From the NCBI RefSeq assembly GCF_014490665.1, contig NZ_CP061038.1:1054001-1118000 (forward strand): a stretch of DNA of 64,000 nt. Direction: 5' to 3'. Numbering within the stretch: position 1 is the first letter of the stretch; the number at the start of each line of letters is the position of its first letter. The DNA is from Sphingomonas alpina. GTDB taxonomy: Bacteria > Pseudomonadota > Alphaproteobacteria > Sphingomonadales > Sphingomonadaceae. Position numbers and translations under genes: made by a program. Positions 34,175-43,074 of the stretch are shown here, one piece after another. A model generated the notes under the pieces. It ran no database searches. It saw only the letters and a program-made list of their open reading frames with translations, and was not told the origin of the DNA.

Positions 34175-34852
34175 TCAACGAGTCGGTGCTTTGGCGAAAA
34201 CCACAGGGTCGATCAGCACATCGGTGAGGACCAAGTCGAGGGCCCACTGCGTATCCGGCCCGCTTCCGTCATCTGTGTAGCTCGACCTAGCCACGATCAG
34301 ATCCTTACTGAGATCCTCCTGCAAAGAATAGCAGATGGTGGATCCTACCAGGCCGTCTCCCAGGTCGGTGCATTGCGTGTTGACGCTGGCGATTATTCTC
34401 GTCCAGCAGCGACTGAAGCGTGAGCAGGGCGGATGTTGATTGATCCATTCTGATGTCCGGATTTCCGACCATGGGCCGGATTTCGCTGTGACGCTGCGGG
34501 ACAGCGTTATCTTGGCCGAGCATGCTTGGCGATCCACCTTGATGGTCGGCGTATCTTCGAAGACCGCCACGTTCGCATGACTTCGGTAGATTGCGTGCTT
34601 TCCCTTCCAGAGCAGGTCGCGTCCCTCGACCCGCGCGTCGACGCCGCGGGTCTTGCACTCGGTTTCAAGTGCCTCAAGGTCGTCCCTGACATCGATGCGC
34701 CCGAATCCGGCCTCGGCGTACAGCCCTTGAACCATCGCTTCTTTCGATGGCGCGATGCCCGCCGGCAGGGGCGCGGTCCGGTCTTGCGCCTGCGCGAAGG
34801 AGCAAGCGAATGGCAGCAGAACAAGTGGTAGGACGATTGCCAGAGCTTTCAT
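34175..34852 (-). CDS. Hypothetical secreted protein
   Basis: 225 residues from ATG 34852. Signal peptide (MKALAIVLPLVLLPFACSFAQAQ, cleavage about 23). The mature part has several cysteines and no motif I recognise. Residues about 130-165 (EWINQHPPCSRFSRCWTRIIA) have an odd, Trp/Cys/Arg-rich composition that may mark a small compensated frameshift. It sits beside the TraG fragment, in the most scrambled part of the island, and its stop is followed by a gene-poor stretch. Function unknown; it may be degenerating. Confidence 0.5.
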   Translation of the reverse strand: MKALAIVLPLVLLPFACSFAQAQDRTAPLPAGIAPSKEAMVQGLYAEAGFGRIDVRDDLEALETECKTRGVDARVEGRDLLWKGKHAIYRSHANVAVFEDTPTIKVDRQACSAKITLSRSVTAKSGPWSEIRTSEWINQHPPCSRFSRCWTRIIASVNTQCTDLGDGLVGSTICYSLQEDLSKDLIVARSSYTDDGSGPDTQWALDLVLTDVLIDPVVFAKAPTR

Positions 34853-35015
34853 GATCAGCGCAGCCTTTAGCCTCCTGGATCGACTGTCTCCCGACACGTC
34901 GACCGGGTTCGGAAAGTAAGGGGCTGAAGCCTGGCGTCAATGGCGGGGTGGGTTCGGGGCGCACCTGCGCCATGACTCTTGCTGCATCGCCGAACGGCCG
35001 CCGCGAAAACCCTTT

Positions 35016-35228
35016 CGGCCGCCCTCGAACATCGGCCGGACCAAACCGCTGGTGCGCCTCGTGCTCAACCAGATCGGCGGCCGCATGACCGAACGGCTCG
35101 AGCAGCCCGGCGCCACGGCGCGCCGGCACCAGCTGCCGATGATGCTCGACGAGTTTCCGGCGTTCGGCCGCCTCGACTTCTTCGAGACCAGCCAGCTGCA
35201 TGCAATCAGGCGGGCATCGGCGGTCTGA
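35016..35228 (+). pseudogene. TraG/VirD4 coupling protein gene, internal fragment
   Basis: The frame reads RPPSNIGRTKPLVRLVLNQI, then GGRMTERLEQPG and RRHQLPMMLDEFPAFGRLDF, then FFET before leaving the family and stopping with TGA at 35226. This is the segment around the Walker B (MMLDEFP) of conjugative coupling proteins, which pump DNA into the type IV secretion channel. There is no start and no Walker A. It is inserted exactly where the maiA gene breaks off on the other strand. It shows that conjugation genes once lay here. Confidence 0.75.
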
Positions 35229-35241
35229 TTGTAGATGGGAG

Positions 35242-35308
35242 TCTTCAGATTGAGCGCGACCCGCACCCGATAGGAAGTGCTCGAGCGCCAATAATCATGC
35301 AGCAGCAT
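35242..35308 (-). pseudogene. maiA: Maleylacetoacetate isomerase gene, first ~22 codons only
   Basis: ATG at 35308 overlaps the fahA stop (TGATG), the usual operon coupling. It reads [20 protein letters not shown] then LK, the beginning of the zeta-class glutathione transferase MaiA, including the SSTSYRVR active-site loop. At about 35242 similarity ends and the sequence continues into antisense of the TraG fragment. The enzyme isomerises maleylacetoacetate to fumarylacetoacetate with glutathione; this copy cannot work. Confidence 0.75.
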
Positions 35309-36627
35309 CAGCCGGCACGGGCTGGCACCACGAGTCCCGTGCAGGTGCCGAAGCCGATGCTGACCCGGCCGTCGGCTTCCATCCGGCCGGATAGTGAGAG
35401 CATGTCGCCGTCTTCGAGGAACGTGCGTGTCTCACCCGTCGGTAGCGTCACCGGCTCGGCGCCGCCGCGCGATAGCTCCAGCAGGCTGCCATAGGCGTCG
35501 CGGGTCGGCCCTGAAATAGTGCCGGTACCGAACAGGTCGCCGGGATTCAGATCGCAGCCATTGACGCTATGATGAGCGACCAGTTGAGCGATCGTCCAAT
35601 ACATGTTCGATGCTGGCCCCCGGCTCAGTCGTAGCGGTGCATGCCCATCGGCGCGCATACGTTCGGACATGATCGTGACCTCGAGCGTGATGGCGAGCGC
35701 GCCTTGTGCCTGGTCATCGGCATCGAGCAGATAGGGGAGGGGCGCCGGATCGCCCTCGGGCCGTGGCGGCTGGGCGATCCGGAAGGGCATCAGCGCCTCG
35801 GCGGTCACGATCCAGGGGGACACGGTGGTCAAGAAATTCTTGGCGAGGAACGGACCCAGCGGTTGATATTCCCAGGCTTGGACGTCGCGTGCCGACCAGT
35901 CGTTGAGCAGGCCGATCCCGGCGATATGCTGGCCCGCTTCCTCGATCGAGATCGCCGATCCCGGCACATTGCCGGGCCCGATCCAGACACCCAGTTCGAG
36001 CTCATAGTCTAGCCTGCGCGTGGCAGCTAGCGCAGGGGTCGAGGCGTCCGGCACCTTGAGCTGACCGTGCGGCCGGAGAACAGGCGTGCCCGACACGCGC
36101 ACCGACGACGCACGTCCATGATAGCCAATCGGCACATGCTTGTAATTGGGCAGGAGCGGATTGTCGGGGCGGAACAGCAGCCCGACATTGGTGGCGTGAT
36201 GAATGCCGACATAGAAATCGGTATAGTCACCGATCCGCGCTGGCACGTGCAATGTGCAAGTACTCGCTGGATGCAGCATCGGCATGACCGCATCGCGATA
36301 GTCGAGGTCATTGTCGAGCAGCGCCGATACGGCACGTCGCAGCGCGCGGCGCGGGCCGGCGCCGAGCGCCAGCAGCGGATTGAGCGAGTCGCCTGACGCG
36401 GCTTGCGCCGCCTGGCGCGCGGTATCGTCCAGAAGCGCGCTTTGCGCCAGCGCGGCAAGGTCGAGGATAAAGTCGCCGATCGCAACGCCGCCGCGCGGGG
36501 CGCCGCCGCTGCCGTCCGAAAACATGCCCAACGGCAGGTTCTGGATCGGGAAATCAGGGTGGCCTTGCGCGCTCGCAATCCAGCTGGCGCGCTGCGGATC
36601 GTGAGTCTCGTCGATGAAGGAGGTCAT
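35308..36627 (-). CDS. fahA: Fumarylacetoacetase
   Basis: 439 residues from ATG 36627, overlapping the hmgA stop (ATGA). Hydrolyses fumarylacetoacetate to fumarate and acetoacetate, the last step of homogentisate catabolism. It shows an N-terminal SH3-like domain (about 1-120; [22 protein letters not shown]) and the catalytic FAH fold with [26 protein letters not shown], a Glu-rich metal site in [12 protein letters not shown], and [24 protein letters not shown]. The gene is intact although the neighbours hmgA and maiA are not. Confidence 0.94.
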   Translation of the reverse strand: MTSFIDETHDPQRASWIASAQGHPDFPIQNLPLGMFSDGSGGAPRGGVAIGDFILDLAALAQSALLDDTARQAAQAASGDSLNPLLALGAGPRRALRRAVSALLDNDLDYRDAVMPMLHPASTCTLHVPARIGDYTDFYVGIHHATNVGLLFRPDNPLLPNYKHVPIGYHGRASSVRVSGTPVLRPHGQLKVPDASTPALAATRRLDYELELGVWIGPGNVPGSAISIEEAGQHIAGIGLLNDWSARDVQAWEYQPLGPFLAKNFLTTVSPWIVTAEALMPFRIAQPPRPEGDPAPLPYLLDADDQAQGALAITLEVTIMSERMRADGHAPLRLSRGPASNMYWTIAQLVAHHSVNGCDLNPGDLFGTGTISGPTRDAYGSLLELSRGGAEPVTLPTGETRTFLEDGDMLSLSGRMEADGRVSIGFGTCTGLVVPARAG

Positions 36628-37007
36628 TTGCGCCGCGCCGCAGTTGGGAAATTGGCCCGGCAATCGTCATAGTCCGGCTGCAGTGCGGGGCTCTCGATCG
36701 CCCAGCGGGTTGAACAAAGCCTGCTCTGGAATTTCTGGATCCGCTCGAACGGCGCGCAGGCGCAGGGCACAAAGGCGTCGTGACTGGCGGCGAGCCTCAC
36801 CCGGTAGAGCCATGAGCGCCGGTTCCCACAGTGGGGCGCGGTGAACACATTGCCCGAGACCTGCGCGGCATAGAGCCCAAACGGCACCTGCCACGGCGAG
36901 TTACGGCCGATCGGCGGTGCGCCGGCGACGGTTTCGGTCGCAACATCGTTGCCGAAACCCGGGACATAGCCGGTATCGGTGCTCACAATCGGGGTTGGGA
37001 TGTTCAC
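36624..37007 (-). pseudogene. hmgA: Homogentisate 1,2-dioxygenase gene with large internal deletion
   Basis: From GTG 37007 the frame encodes 127 residues where the family has about 430. Residues about 13-85 ([40 protein letters not shown]) are a normal HmgA N-terminus. Residues about 95-127 ([20 protein letters not shown]) look like the HmgA C-terminal end. The roughly 300 codons between, including the iron-binding His/Glu residues, are missing while the frame stays open. The enzyme would open the ring of homogentisate; this product cannot. The gene keeps its overlap with fahA. Confidence 0.82.
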
Positions 37008-37013
37008 GTCTTT

Positions 37014-38225
37014 TCAGCAGTGCGGAAGATGCGGCGTAAGCGACTCGACGAACGGTGCGACGGTCTCGCTGCGGAGCCCGGCGATGTTGATGCGGCCAGC
37101 ATCGGGCATATAAATGCCGTGCGCCGCGCGCAGCGCCGCGACCGCGTCGCGGTTGATCGGCAGCAGCGCGAACAGGCCCTGCTGCCCTGCAATCGGCGCG
37201 AGTGCCGGATGCGCCTGGCCAAGTGCGGTGCGCAGGTCATTGATCCGCGTGCGCATCTCGGTGAGCTCGGCCCGCCAATCGCGGGCAAGTTCGGCGTCTT
37301 CGAGTATCAGTCGCACTACCGCCGCGCCGTGATCGGGCGGCATCGACCACAGGCTGCGCGCAAGCACCAGCATCGTTTCGCGCACGGGTACCGCCGCCGC
37401 CGGCGTCGCGGCCTGCACCCACAACGCGCCGACCCGCTCGCGATAGAGCGCGAAATTCTTGTCGCAACTATAGGCGAGCAGTGCTTCCGGCACGGCCGCG
37501 AGCATCCCGCGCATGCCCGCCGCATCCTCGTCCAGCCCGTGGCCAAGCCCCTGATAGGCAAGGTCGATGAGCGGAACGAGCCCGCGCGCCACGGCCAGCG
37601 CCGTCAGAATCTGCCACTGCTCCTCGGAAAAGGCAGTGCCCGTCGGGTTGTGGCAGCAGCCGTGCAGCAGCAGCACATCGCCCGCCCTGGCCTCGGCCAG
37701 GCCCGCGACATATGCCTCGAAATCGAGATCGGAGCGTGCGGCATCGAAATAAGCATGGGTGCGGACCGTCAGCTTGGCCTCGCGAAAGATCGGCCCGTGA
37801 TTGGGCCAGGTCGGCGTGCCGATCCAGATCGTCGGCGCCTTGCCCGACCGCGCGATCAGCTCTGCCGCCAGCCGCAATGCGCCGGTACCGCCCGGTGTCT
37901 GGATGCCGGTGATCCGTGTATCCGCCGCCAAGGTGCCGCCGAGCGCGATGGTAGCAAGCTGGTCGGTGTAACCCTGGTCGCCCTCGGCCCCCAAATAGCT
38001 TTTGCTGTCCTGTCCCGCGAGCAGCCGCGTCTCGGCCATTTTGACCGCGCGCATTACCGGCGTCGTGCCGGTGGCGTCGCGATAGACCCCGACGCCCACA
38101 TCGATCTTGTCGGGCCGTGGATCGGCGCGATGCATGCCGATCACCGCGAGCAGGGCGTCCGCCGGTTGACGATCCAGCGTATCGAACAGGGCGGCGGCCG
38201 ACCACCGGTCGAGGATGAGCGTCAT
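37014..38225 (-). CDS. Aromatic amino acid aminotransferase (class I PLP)
   Basis: 403 residues. Fold-type I aspartate/tyrosine aminotransferase: GVGVYRDATGTTPV (about 43), SYLGAEGDQGY (about 75), PLP-contact HNPTGT (about 193), DLAYQGLGHG (about 222) and the PLP lysine in YSCDKNFALYRERVG (Lys about 256). In this operon, after phhA and before hmgA-fahA, it should transaminate tyrosine or phenylalanine to the keto acid. The 4-hydroxyphenylpyruvate dioxygenase gene needed next is not in the window. The stop of phhA overlaps its start by 4 bases. Confidence 0.9.
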   Translation of the reverse strand: MTLILDRWSAAALFDTLDRQPADALLAVIGMHRADPRPDKIDVGVGVYRDATGTTPVMRAVKMAETRLLAGQDSKSYLGAEGDQGYTDQLATIALGGTLAADTRITGIQTPGGTGALRLAAELIARSGKAPTIWIGTPTWPNHGPIFREAKLTVRTHAYFDAARSDLDFEAYVAGLAEARAGDVLLLHGCCHNPTGTAFSEEQWQILTALAVARGLVPLIDLAYQGLGHGLDEDAAGMRGMLAAVPEALLAYSCDKNFALYRERVGALWVQAATPAAAVPVRETMLVLARSLWSMPPDHGAAVVRLILEDAELARDWRAELTEMRTRINDLRTALGQAHPALAPIAGQQGLFALLPINRDAVAALRAAHGIYMPDAGRINIAGLRSETVAPFVESLTPHLPHC

Positions 38226-39085
38226 GCCGCCACCTTTGCGCGAGCATAGGCCTGCGTGCCCTCGGTATAGACGCGGTCAGCCGGCAGGATCGTCTCGATC
38301 TCGATATCGGGTTGGCCTGTGAGCTCGGTATAAAGCGGTCCGAAATCGGTGTTGAGAGTCTGGTCGAGCAGGTCCTCGAAACTGTCGATGACGAAATAAT
38401 TCTGCTGGAAATCGTCGATGCGGTATTTCGTGCGCATCAGACGCTTGAGGTCGAAGCCGATACGGTTGGGCGAAGGATCGTCGAGCGCGAAGGCCGACTC
38501 CGTGAACGACGAGACGATTCCCGCGCCATAGAGCCGGAGGCCTTCGCCCGAGCGCACCAGCCCGAACTCGACCGTATACCAATAGAGCCGCGACAGCCGA
38601 TCGATCGCCCCGAGCCCGGCGGCGCGCTGACCGCCGACGCCATAGGCCTGCATATAGTCCGCGAAGACCGGGTGAACGAGCAGGGGGACGTGCCCGAACA
38701 CGTCGTGGAACACATCTGGCTCCTGCAGATAGTCGAGCTGCGCGGGCGTGCGGATAAAGTTGCCGGCGACGAAGCGGCGGTTGGCCAGATGATCGAAGAA
38801 CACCTCGTCCGGCACCAGCCCGGGCACCGCCACGACCTGCCAGCCGGTCGCCTTCATCAGCCGATCCGACAATTCCCCGAAATCCGGGATGCCCGGTTTC
38901 GACAGGCGCAAAACGTCGAGACCATCGAGGAACTCCGGGGTCACGCGTCCGGGCAACATGCGCACCTGGCGGTCGAACAGCCTGTCCCAGGTGGCGTGCT
39001 CCTCGGCGGTATAGGCGGCCCAATCCTGTGGAATGGTCCAGTCTTTGGCAGCCCCCTCGGGGCGGGTCAGTTCTGCATGAGCCAT
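38222..39085 (-). CDS. phhA: Phenylalanine 4-monooxygenase
   Basis: 287 residues from ATG 39085. The iron- and pterin-dependent enzyme hydroxylates phenylalanine to tyrosine. Iron ligands lie in VFHDVFGHVPLL (two His about 132 and 137) and a downstream Glu in YTVEFGL (about 177). QEPDVFHD and the bacterial-size single catalytic domain fit the family. First gene of the aromatic amino acid operon (phhA-aminotransferase-hmgA-fahA-maiA) and divergent from an Lrp-type regulator across 96 bases. A pterin dehydratase gene (phhB) is not seen here. Confidence 0.95.
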   Translation of the reverse strand: MAHAELTRPEGAAKDWTIPQDWAAYTAEEHATWDRLFDRQVRMLPGRVTPEFLDGLDVLRLSKPGIPDFGELSDRLMKATGWQVVAVPGLVPDEVFFDHLANRRFVAGNFIRTPAQLDYLQEPDVFHDVFGHVPLLVHPVFADYMQAYGVGGQRAAGLGAIDRLSRLYWYTVEFGLVRSGEGLRLYGAGIVSSFTESAFALDDPSPNRIGFDLKRLMRTKYRIDDFQQNYFVIDSFEDLLDQTLNTDFGPLYTELTGQPDIEIETILPADRVYTEGTQAYARAKVAA

Positions 39086-39181
39086 GTAGTGCAAGATCGC
39101 ATCATCTCAGCGCATAATGCCTATCTTATTTTCGAGGTTTCAGCCTAAAATAGAAATGAATCTCACCAAGAATGGAAAAAT

Positions 39182-39652
39182 ATGAAAGATATTCATCGCT
39201 TCGATGCCATCGATGCGCGAATCGTTACGTTGCTGCAGGACAATGCGACGCTCAGTCATGCCGATCTGGCTGATCGCGTCGGCGCGTCATCCGCATCGTG
39301 CTGGCGACGGGTCAAGGCGCTGGAAGCGAATGGCGTCTTGCGTCGCACGGTGCGGTTGGTCGACCCGGTAGCGGTGGGCCGCGGGGTCAATGTGCTGTGC
39401 AACATCCGCATGCGCAGCCATGCGATCGAGGCGCGGCAGGCGTTCGAGCAGTTCGTCGATGGCCGGCCTGAAATCATCGAGTGCTTCTCGATGTCGGGCG
39501 ATTGGGACTATCTGCTGCGGATCGTCGCCGCCGACGTCACCGACTATAATGACTTTTTGATGCTGACCCTGCTTGCCCACACCTCAGTGGCGGGTGCCTC
39601 ATCGCATTTCGCGTTGTCGATGACGAAATACACCACCGCCTTGCCAATCTAG
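39182..39652 (+). CDS. Lrp/AsnC family regulator, probable phhA operon activator
   Basis: 156 residues. N-terminal HTH (about 8-55; DAIDARIVTLLQDNATLSHADLADRVGASSASCWRRVKALE) and C-terminal RAM ligand-binding domain (about 70-150; IIECFSMSGDWDYLLRIVA). Lrp-type proteins bind amino acids as octamers. Its divergent position 96 bases from phhA fits local control of phenylalanine/tyrosine degradation, with an aromatic amino acid as effector (inference). Confidence 0.9.
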   Translation: MKDIHRFDAIDARIVTLLQDNATLSHADLADRVGASSASCWRRVKALEANGVLRRTVRLVDPVAVGRGVNVLCNIRMRSHAIEARQAFEQFVDGRPEIIECFSMSGDWDYLLRIVAADVTDYNDFLMLTLLAHTSVAGASSHFALSMTKYTTALPI

Positions 39653-39893
39653 GAAGCACGATACCCTCGCTGCGCGGCGTAGCGCGATGCGGCAGTTCGC
39701 AGCCGTGCAGTGACCGGCCATTCGACGCCCTTGCGTGATCGTGCATAAATTGTCCTGGCTCGTCGATTACCTCGTACTCGTATCGACGAAGCCGCTCTTC
39801 CCGGTCCGACTGAGGTCGGCGTTGAGGCGCTTGCCCAAAATCTCGTCAAAGCCGCTAGAAAGCTGAGCGACCCCCCTCAATTGCTGGTAAAAG
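39653..39893. other. Intergenic region between two Lrp genes
   Basis: 241 bases between convergent lrp genes. A 10-bp inverted repeat (AAAGCCGCTA 39848-39857 and TAGCGGCTTT 39898-39907) straddles the second lrp stop and may help end transcription. No recognisable gene. Short arginine-rich frames on both strands look like chance. Confidence 0.5.
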
Positions 39894-40373
39894 CTAGTAG
39901 CGGCTTTTGCGCACCGGGATCGCCGTTGTTCGCTTGATCTCGGTCAATGTCACCGTCGATTGGACGTCCTGAACCCCGGGAAGTTTGAGGATCACCCGAA
40001 AGATGAACCGCTGATACCATTCAAGCGATTCAGCGATGATCTTCAGGATAATGTCGCGTTCGCCGAAAATGGTGTGGCATTCCATGACCTCGGGCGTCGT
40101 CTCGATCCTGCGGTTGAACTCGGCGCGCTGTTCATCGCTCAGCGTCACCATTTTCAAGGTGGCGAAGATGTAAAGGCTTTCACCGAATTTCGTGCGGTCG
40201 AGCAGCGCGACCTGGCCGACGATATAGCCCTCCTCGCGTAGTCGCTGCAGCCGACGCCAGCAGGGCGACTGCGAGAGGCCGACACGCTCGGCGAGCTCGC
40301 TCGTCGAGAGCGAGGCGTCTTTCTGAAGCTGCTCGAGGATCTTCAGATCGATCGAAGTGAGCGGGTCGGTCAT
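39894..40373 (-). CDS. Lrp/AsnC family regulator of the peptide cluster
   Basis: 159 residues. HTH about 7-55 (SIDLKILEQLQKDASLSTSELAERVGLSQSPCWRRLQRL), RAM domain about 70-150 (VMECHTIFGERDIILKIIAES). It is divergent from the first S10 carboxypeptidase gene, with 225 bases of AT-rich DNA between them that contain TTATGC motifs in inverted orientation. It probably senses an amino acid released by the peptidases and controls the cluster at 40.6-53.7 kb; this is inference from position. Confidence 0.9.
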   Translation of the reverse strand: MTDPLTSIDLKILEQLQKDASLSTSELAERVGLSQSPCWRRLQRLREEGYIVGQVALLDRTKFGESLYIFATLKMVTLSDEQRAEFNRRIETTPEVMECHTIFGERDIILKIIAESLEWYQRFIFRVILKLPGVQDVQSTVTLTEIKRTTAIPVRKSRY

Positions 40374-40504
40374 GGGCGATATTCCTGTCGGGCGCTGTTG
40401 TGATGGCGCGAGGCGTGCCGGTGCAACATAACTTTACCGGCCCTTCGAGCAATCCGCGACTAAACATATCCGCGAAATACCGAGTCTATCCGGGCGGCCC
40501 GAGA

Positions 40505-40550
40505 AAATTTTATGCAACCTCCGGGCGATGACATCAAAGTTCGCATAATC
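40505..40550. promoter_or_regulatory. Inverted TTATGC pair in lrp/carboxypeptidase promoter region
   Basis: TTATGC (40510-40515) and GCATAA (40543-40548) form an inverted pair within an AT-rich stretch between the Lrp gene and the S10 carboxypeptidase gene. Single copies occur before the aminotransferase (48012 region) and the TonB receptor (49336 region) of the same cluster. Candidate Lrp sites. Confidence 0.35.
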
Positions 40551-40598
40551 ATTTCTTCGGGGTGACTCTAAGGTGCGAGGATTGGAGGCCGATCCCGC

Positions 40599-42092
40599 AT
40601 GACGTTGAAGTCCGCCTTTGCCCGCTCACTGTCTTGCGCGGTGCTGGCCATCTCACTTTCCTGCCCGGCTTGGGCACAGCCGGCCGCGCCGGTCGCGGTT
40701 CACGACCAGGTCGATCACCCCGACGTCGTCACGCATCACAAGGGGCAGTTCGGCGGCCGGAACATCGCCTATACCGCAACGGTCGAAGGGCTGCCGGTCT
40801 CGACCGGCCCCGATAGCGAAGGCGCGCGGATCGTCAGCTTCGCCTATACGCGCGACAAGGCCGATCCCGTGCGCCGGCCAGTGATGTTCCTGTTCAACGG
40901 CGGACCGATCGTCCCATCCCAATATCTGCACATCGGCGGTATCGGGCCGAAACGGGTCGCCTATCCGGATGACGTCAAGGCCGACCCGTCGACCTTCAAG
41001 CTGGTCGACAATCTCTATTCACCGCTCGATGCGGTCGACCTGGTTTTCGTCGACCCCGCTTCGACCGGCTTCAGCCGCGCCGCGCCGGGCACCGATCCGA
41101 AAGTATATTTCTCCGTGCAGGCCGATGCGCGTCAGTTCGCCGCCTTCATCCGCGCCTGGCTGAAGAAGCACGGCCGCGAGGGTGCGCCCGTGTATCTCAC
41201 CGGCGAAAGCTACGGCACCAACCGCGCGGCTGAGATTGCCGGCCAGCTGGCCGACAGCCCCGATCCGCTGCCGCTTGCGGGTGTCTTCCTTTATGGGCAG
41301 GCCGCCAACATCGTCGAATATTCGCAGCGGCCGGCCAACGTCACCAGCTACATCGCTTCGCTGCCGACGATCGCCGCAATCGGCTGGTATCATGGCAAGG
41401 CCGATCGCAAGGGGCGCTCGCTCGACGCGTTCCTCGCCGAGGCGCGCAGCTTCGCCAAGGGAGACTATCTGACCGTCCTTTACCAGGGCAGCGCTGCATC
41501 GGATGCCGACAAGCGGCGGGTCGCTGCGCGGCTGGCCGAGCTTAGTGGCATTCCGGCAGACTGGTATCTGGCGAATGATCTCAAGATCACCAAGGAACGC
41601 TACCGGGCCGAACTGCTCAAGGACCAGGGTCTGCTGCTCGGTCGTACCGATGCGCGCTACACCGCGCCGATCACCGACAAGGGCAATGCGCCCGATCCTT
41701 CCGATGTGCTGATGCAGGGCGTACAGAAATTCTTCCCCGGCTATATCCGCGACGATCTCAAGGTCGACTGGACGGATCCCTATGTTCCGGCCGTGGAGAT
41801 TGCGGGCCTGGAAGACTGGGGCTGGGGCGACGCCAAGAGCCCGTTCGGCGACTGGCCCTATTACAAGGGTATCGGCAAGATGATGAAGCTCAATCCGAGC
41901 TTCCGTCTCCTCGTCGGTAACGGCATCTACGACACCCAGACGACGATGGGCGCGGCCGAACTGCTGTCGACCCAGTCGGGCTGGGATCCTGCCCGCGTGA
42001 CGCTGCGCTACTATGACGGCGGCCATACCGGCTATTCGGTGGCGGCGACGGCCAGGGCGATCGGCGACGATATCCGAAGCCTGGTCCGCTGA
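40599..42092 (+). CDS. Secreted S10 serine carboxypeptidase-like protein
   Basis: 497 residues. Signal peptide to about 26 (SCPAWAQ). The S10 triad is visible: Ser in TGESYGTNRA (about 204), Asp in GNGIYDTQT (about 443) and His in DGGHTGYS (about 477). The oxyanion motif, normally FNGGPGSASxWLH, reads FNGGPIVPSQYLH here, so the usual second glycine is lost. S10 enzymes remove C-terminal residues from peptides at acidic pH. First gene of the peptide cluster; the next gene follows after 13 bases. Confidence 0.88.
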   Translation: MTLKSAFARSLSCAVLAISLSCPAWAQPAAPVAVHDQVDHPDVVTHHKGQFGGRNIAYTATVEGLPVSTGPDSEGARIVSFAYTRDKADPVRRPVMFLFNGGPIVPSQYLHIGGIGPKRVAYPDDVKADPSTFKLVDNLYSPLDAVDLVFVDPASTGFSRAAPGTDPKVYFSVQADARQFAAFIRAWLKKHGREGAPVYLTGESYGTNRAAEIAGQLADSPDPLPLAGVFLYGQAANIVEYSQRPANVTSYIASLPTIAAIGWYHGKADRKGRSLDAFLAEARSFAKGDYLTVLYQGSAASDADKRRVAARLAELSGIPADWYLANDLKITKERYRAELLKDQGLLLGRTDARYTAPITDKGNAPDPSDVLMQGVQKFFPGYIRDDLKVDWTDPYVPAVEIAGLEDWGWGDAKSPFGDWPYYKGIGKMMKLNPSFRLLVGNGIYDTQTTMGAAELLSTQSGWDPARVTLRYYDGGHTGYSVAATARAIGDDIRSLVR

Positions 42093-42105
42093 TTGGGGCG
42101 CCGGA

Positions 42106-43074
42106 ATGACGATCGCCTTTTACGACGCCGCGCAGGTCGAACATCTGCTTGATTATCCGGGCTGCATCGCGGCGATGCGCCGCGCGATGCAGGCCTTGTC
42201 CGAAAGCGGCAAGGCGCAGCCGCTGCGCCAGATCGTAAAGATTGCCGACAACGCGCTGTTCGGCGTGATGCCGGGCGATCTGGCGGCGATCGACAGCTTC
42301 GGTGCCAAGCTGGTCAGCGTCGCCGAGGATCCTGTGCGGCCCGGCCGATCGCGGCATCGCGGCGTGGTGGTGGCCTTTGCGGCCGGCACTGGCGAGATCG
42401 CATGCATCGCCGACGCCGAAGCCGTGACCAGCATCCGCACCGCTTGCGCGACGGCGGCGGCGACCGATGCGCTGGCCCGGCCCGAGGCCAGGACCTTGGC
42501 GATCTTCGGCGCGGGAACCCAGGCCGAAACCCATATCCGCGCGCTGCGCCATGTCCGTGCCTTTGACCGCATCCTGCTGTGGAGCCGATCGATTGGCACT
42601 TCGACTGCGCTCGCGGCGCGGCTGTCGGCCGAGCTGGGGCTGACCATCGAGGCCATGACCGATGGCGAACGAGCCGCCGCCGAGGCCGACGTGATCTGCA
42701 CCGTCAGCGGATCGGCGGAGCCGATCCTGTTCCGCTCCTGGGTCGGTGATGGCACCCATGTGAATCTAGTCGGGTCAAGCTTCCTCGGCCCGGTCGAGGT
42801 TGACAGCGCGCTGGTCGCGGCCGGCCGCTACATCGCCGACTATCGGCCCGGCGTGCTCGCCCAGGCGGCCGAACTGGCGGTCGCGCGCGACGCGGGCCTG
42901 GTCGGTGACGACCATGTCGTCGGCGAGATCGGCGAGGTCCATGCAGGCACGCTCGTCGGGCGCGAACGGCCGGAGCAGATCACGATCTACAAATCGCTTG
43001 GCCATGTCGTGCAGGATCTCGCCGCCGTGGCGTATCTGCATGCCCGCGCCGCCTCGAAAGGCATCATCGCGTGA
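42106..43074 (+). CDS. Ornithine cyclodeaminase/mu-crystallin family enzyme
   Basis: 322 residues from ATG 42106. NAD(P)-dependent family that includes ornithine cyclodeaminase, alanine dehydrogenase and delta1-pyrroline/ketimine reductases. It shows the Rossmann motif IFGAGTQAETHIRAL (about 143-157), an N-terminal substrate region with KLVSVAEDP, and VGSSFLGPVEVD. The exact substrate (ornithine to proline, or cyclic ketimine reduction) cannot be read, but within a peptide cluster it probably processes a released amino acid. Its TGA overlaps the GTG of the amidohydrolase. Confidence 0.88.
   Translation: MTIAFYDAAQVEHLLDYPGCIAAMRRAMQALSESGKAQPLRQIVKIADNALFGVMPGDLAAIDSFGAKLVSVAEDPVRPGRSRHRGVVVAFAAGTGEIACIADAEAVTSIRTACATAAATDALARPEARTLAIFGAGTQAETHIRALRHVRAFDRILLWSRSIGTSTALAARLSAELGLTIEAMTDGERAAAEADVICTVSGSAEPILFRSWVGDGTHVNLVGSSFLGPVEVDSALVAAGRYIADYRPGVLAQAAELAVARDAGLVGDDHVVGEIGEVHAGTLVGRERPEQITIYKSLGHVVQDLAAVAYLHARAASKGIIA

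Noticed and set aside
39653..39893. A small gene between the two lrp genes
   Set aside because: Frames of 60-70 codons exist on both strands but lack ribosome sites and recognisable sequence.
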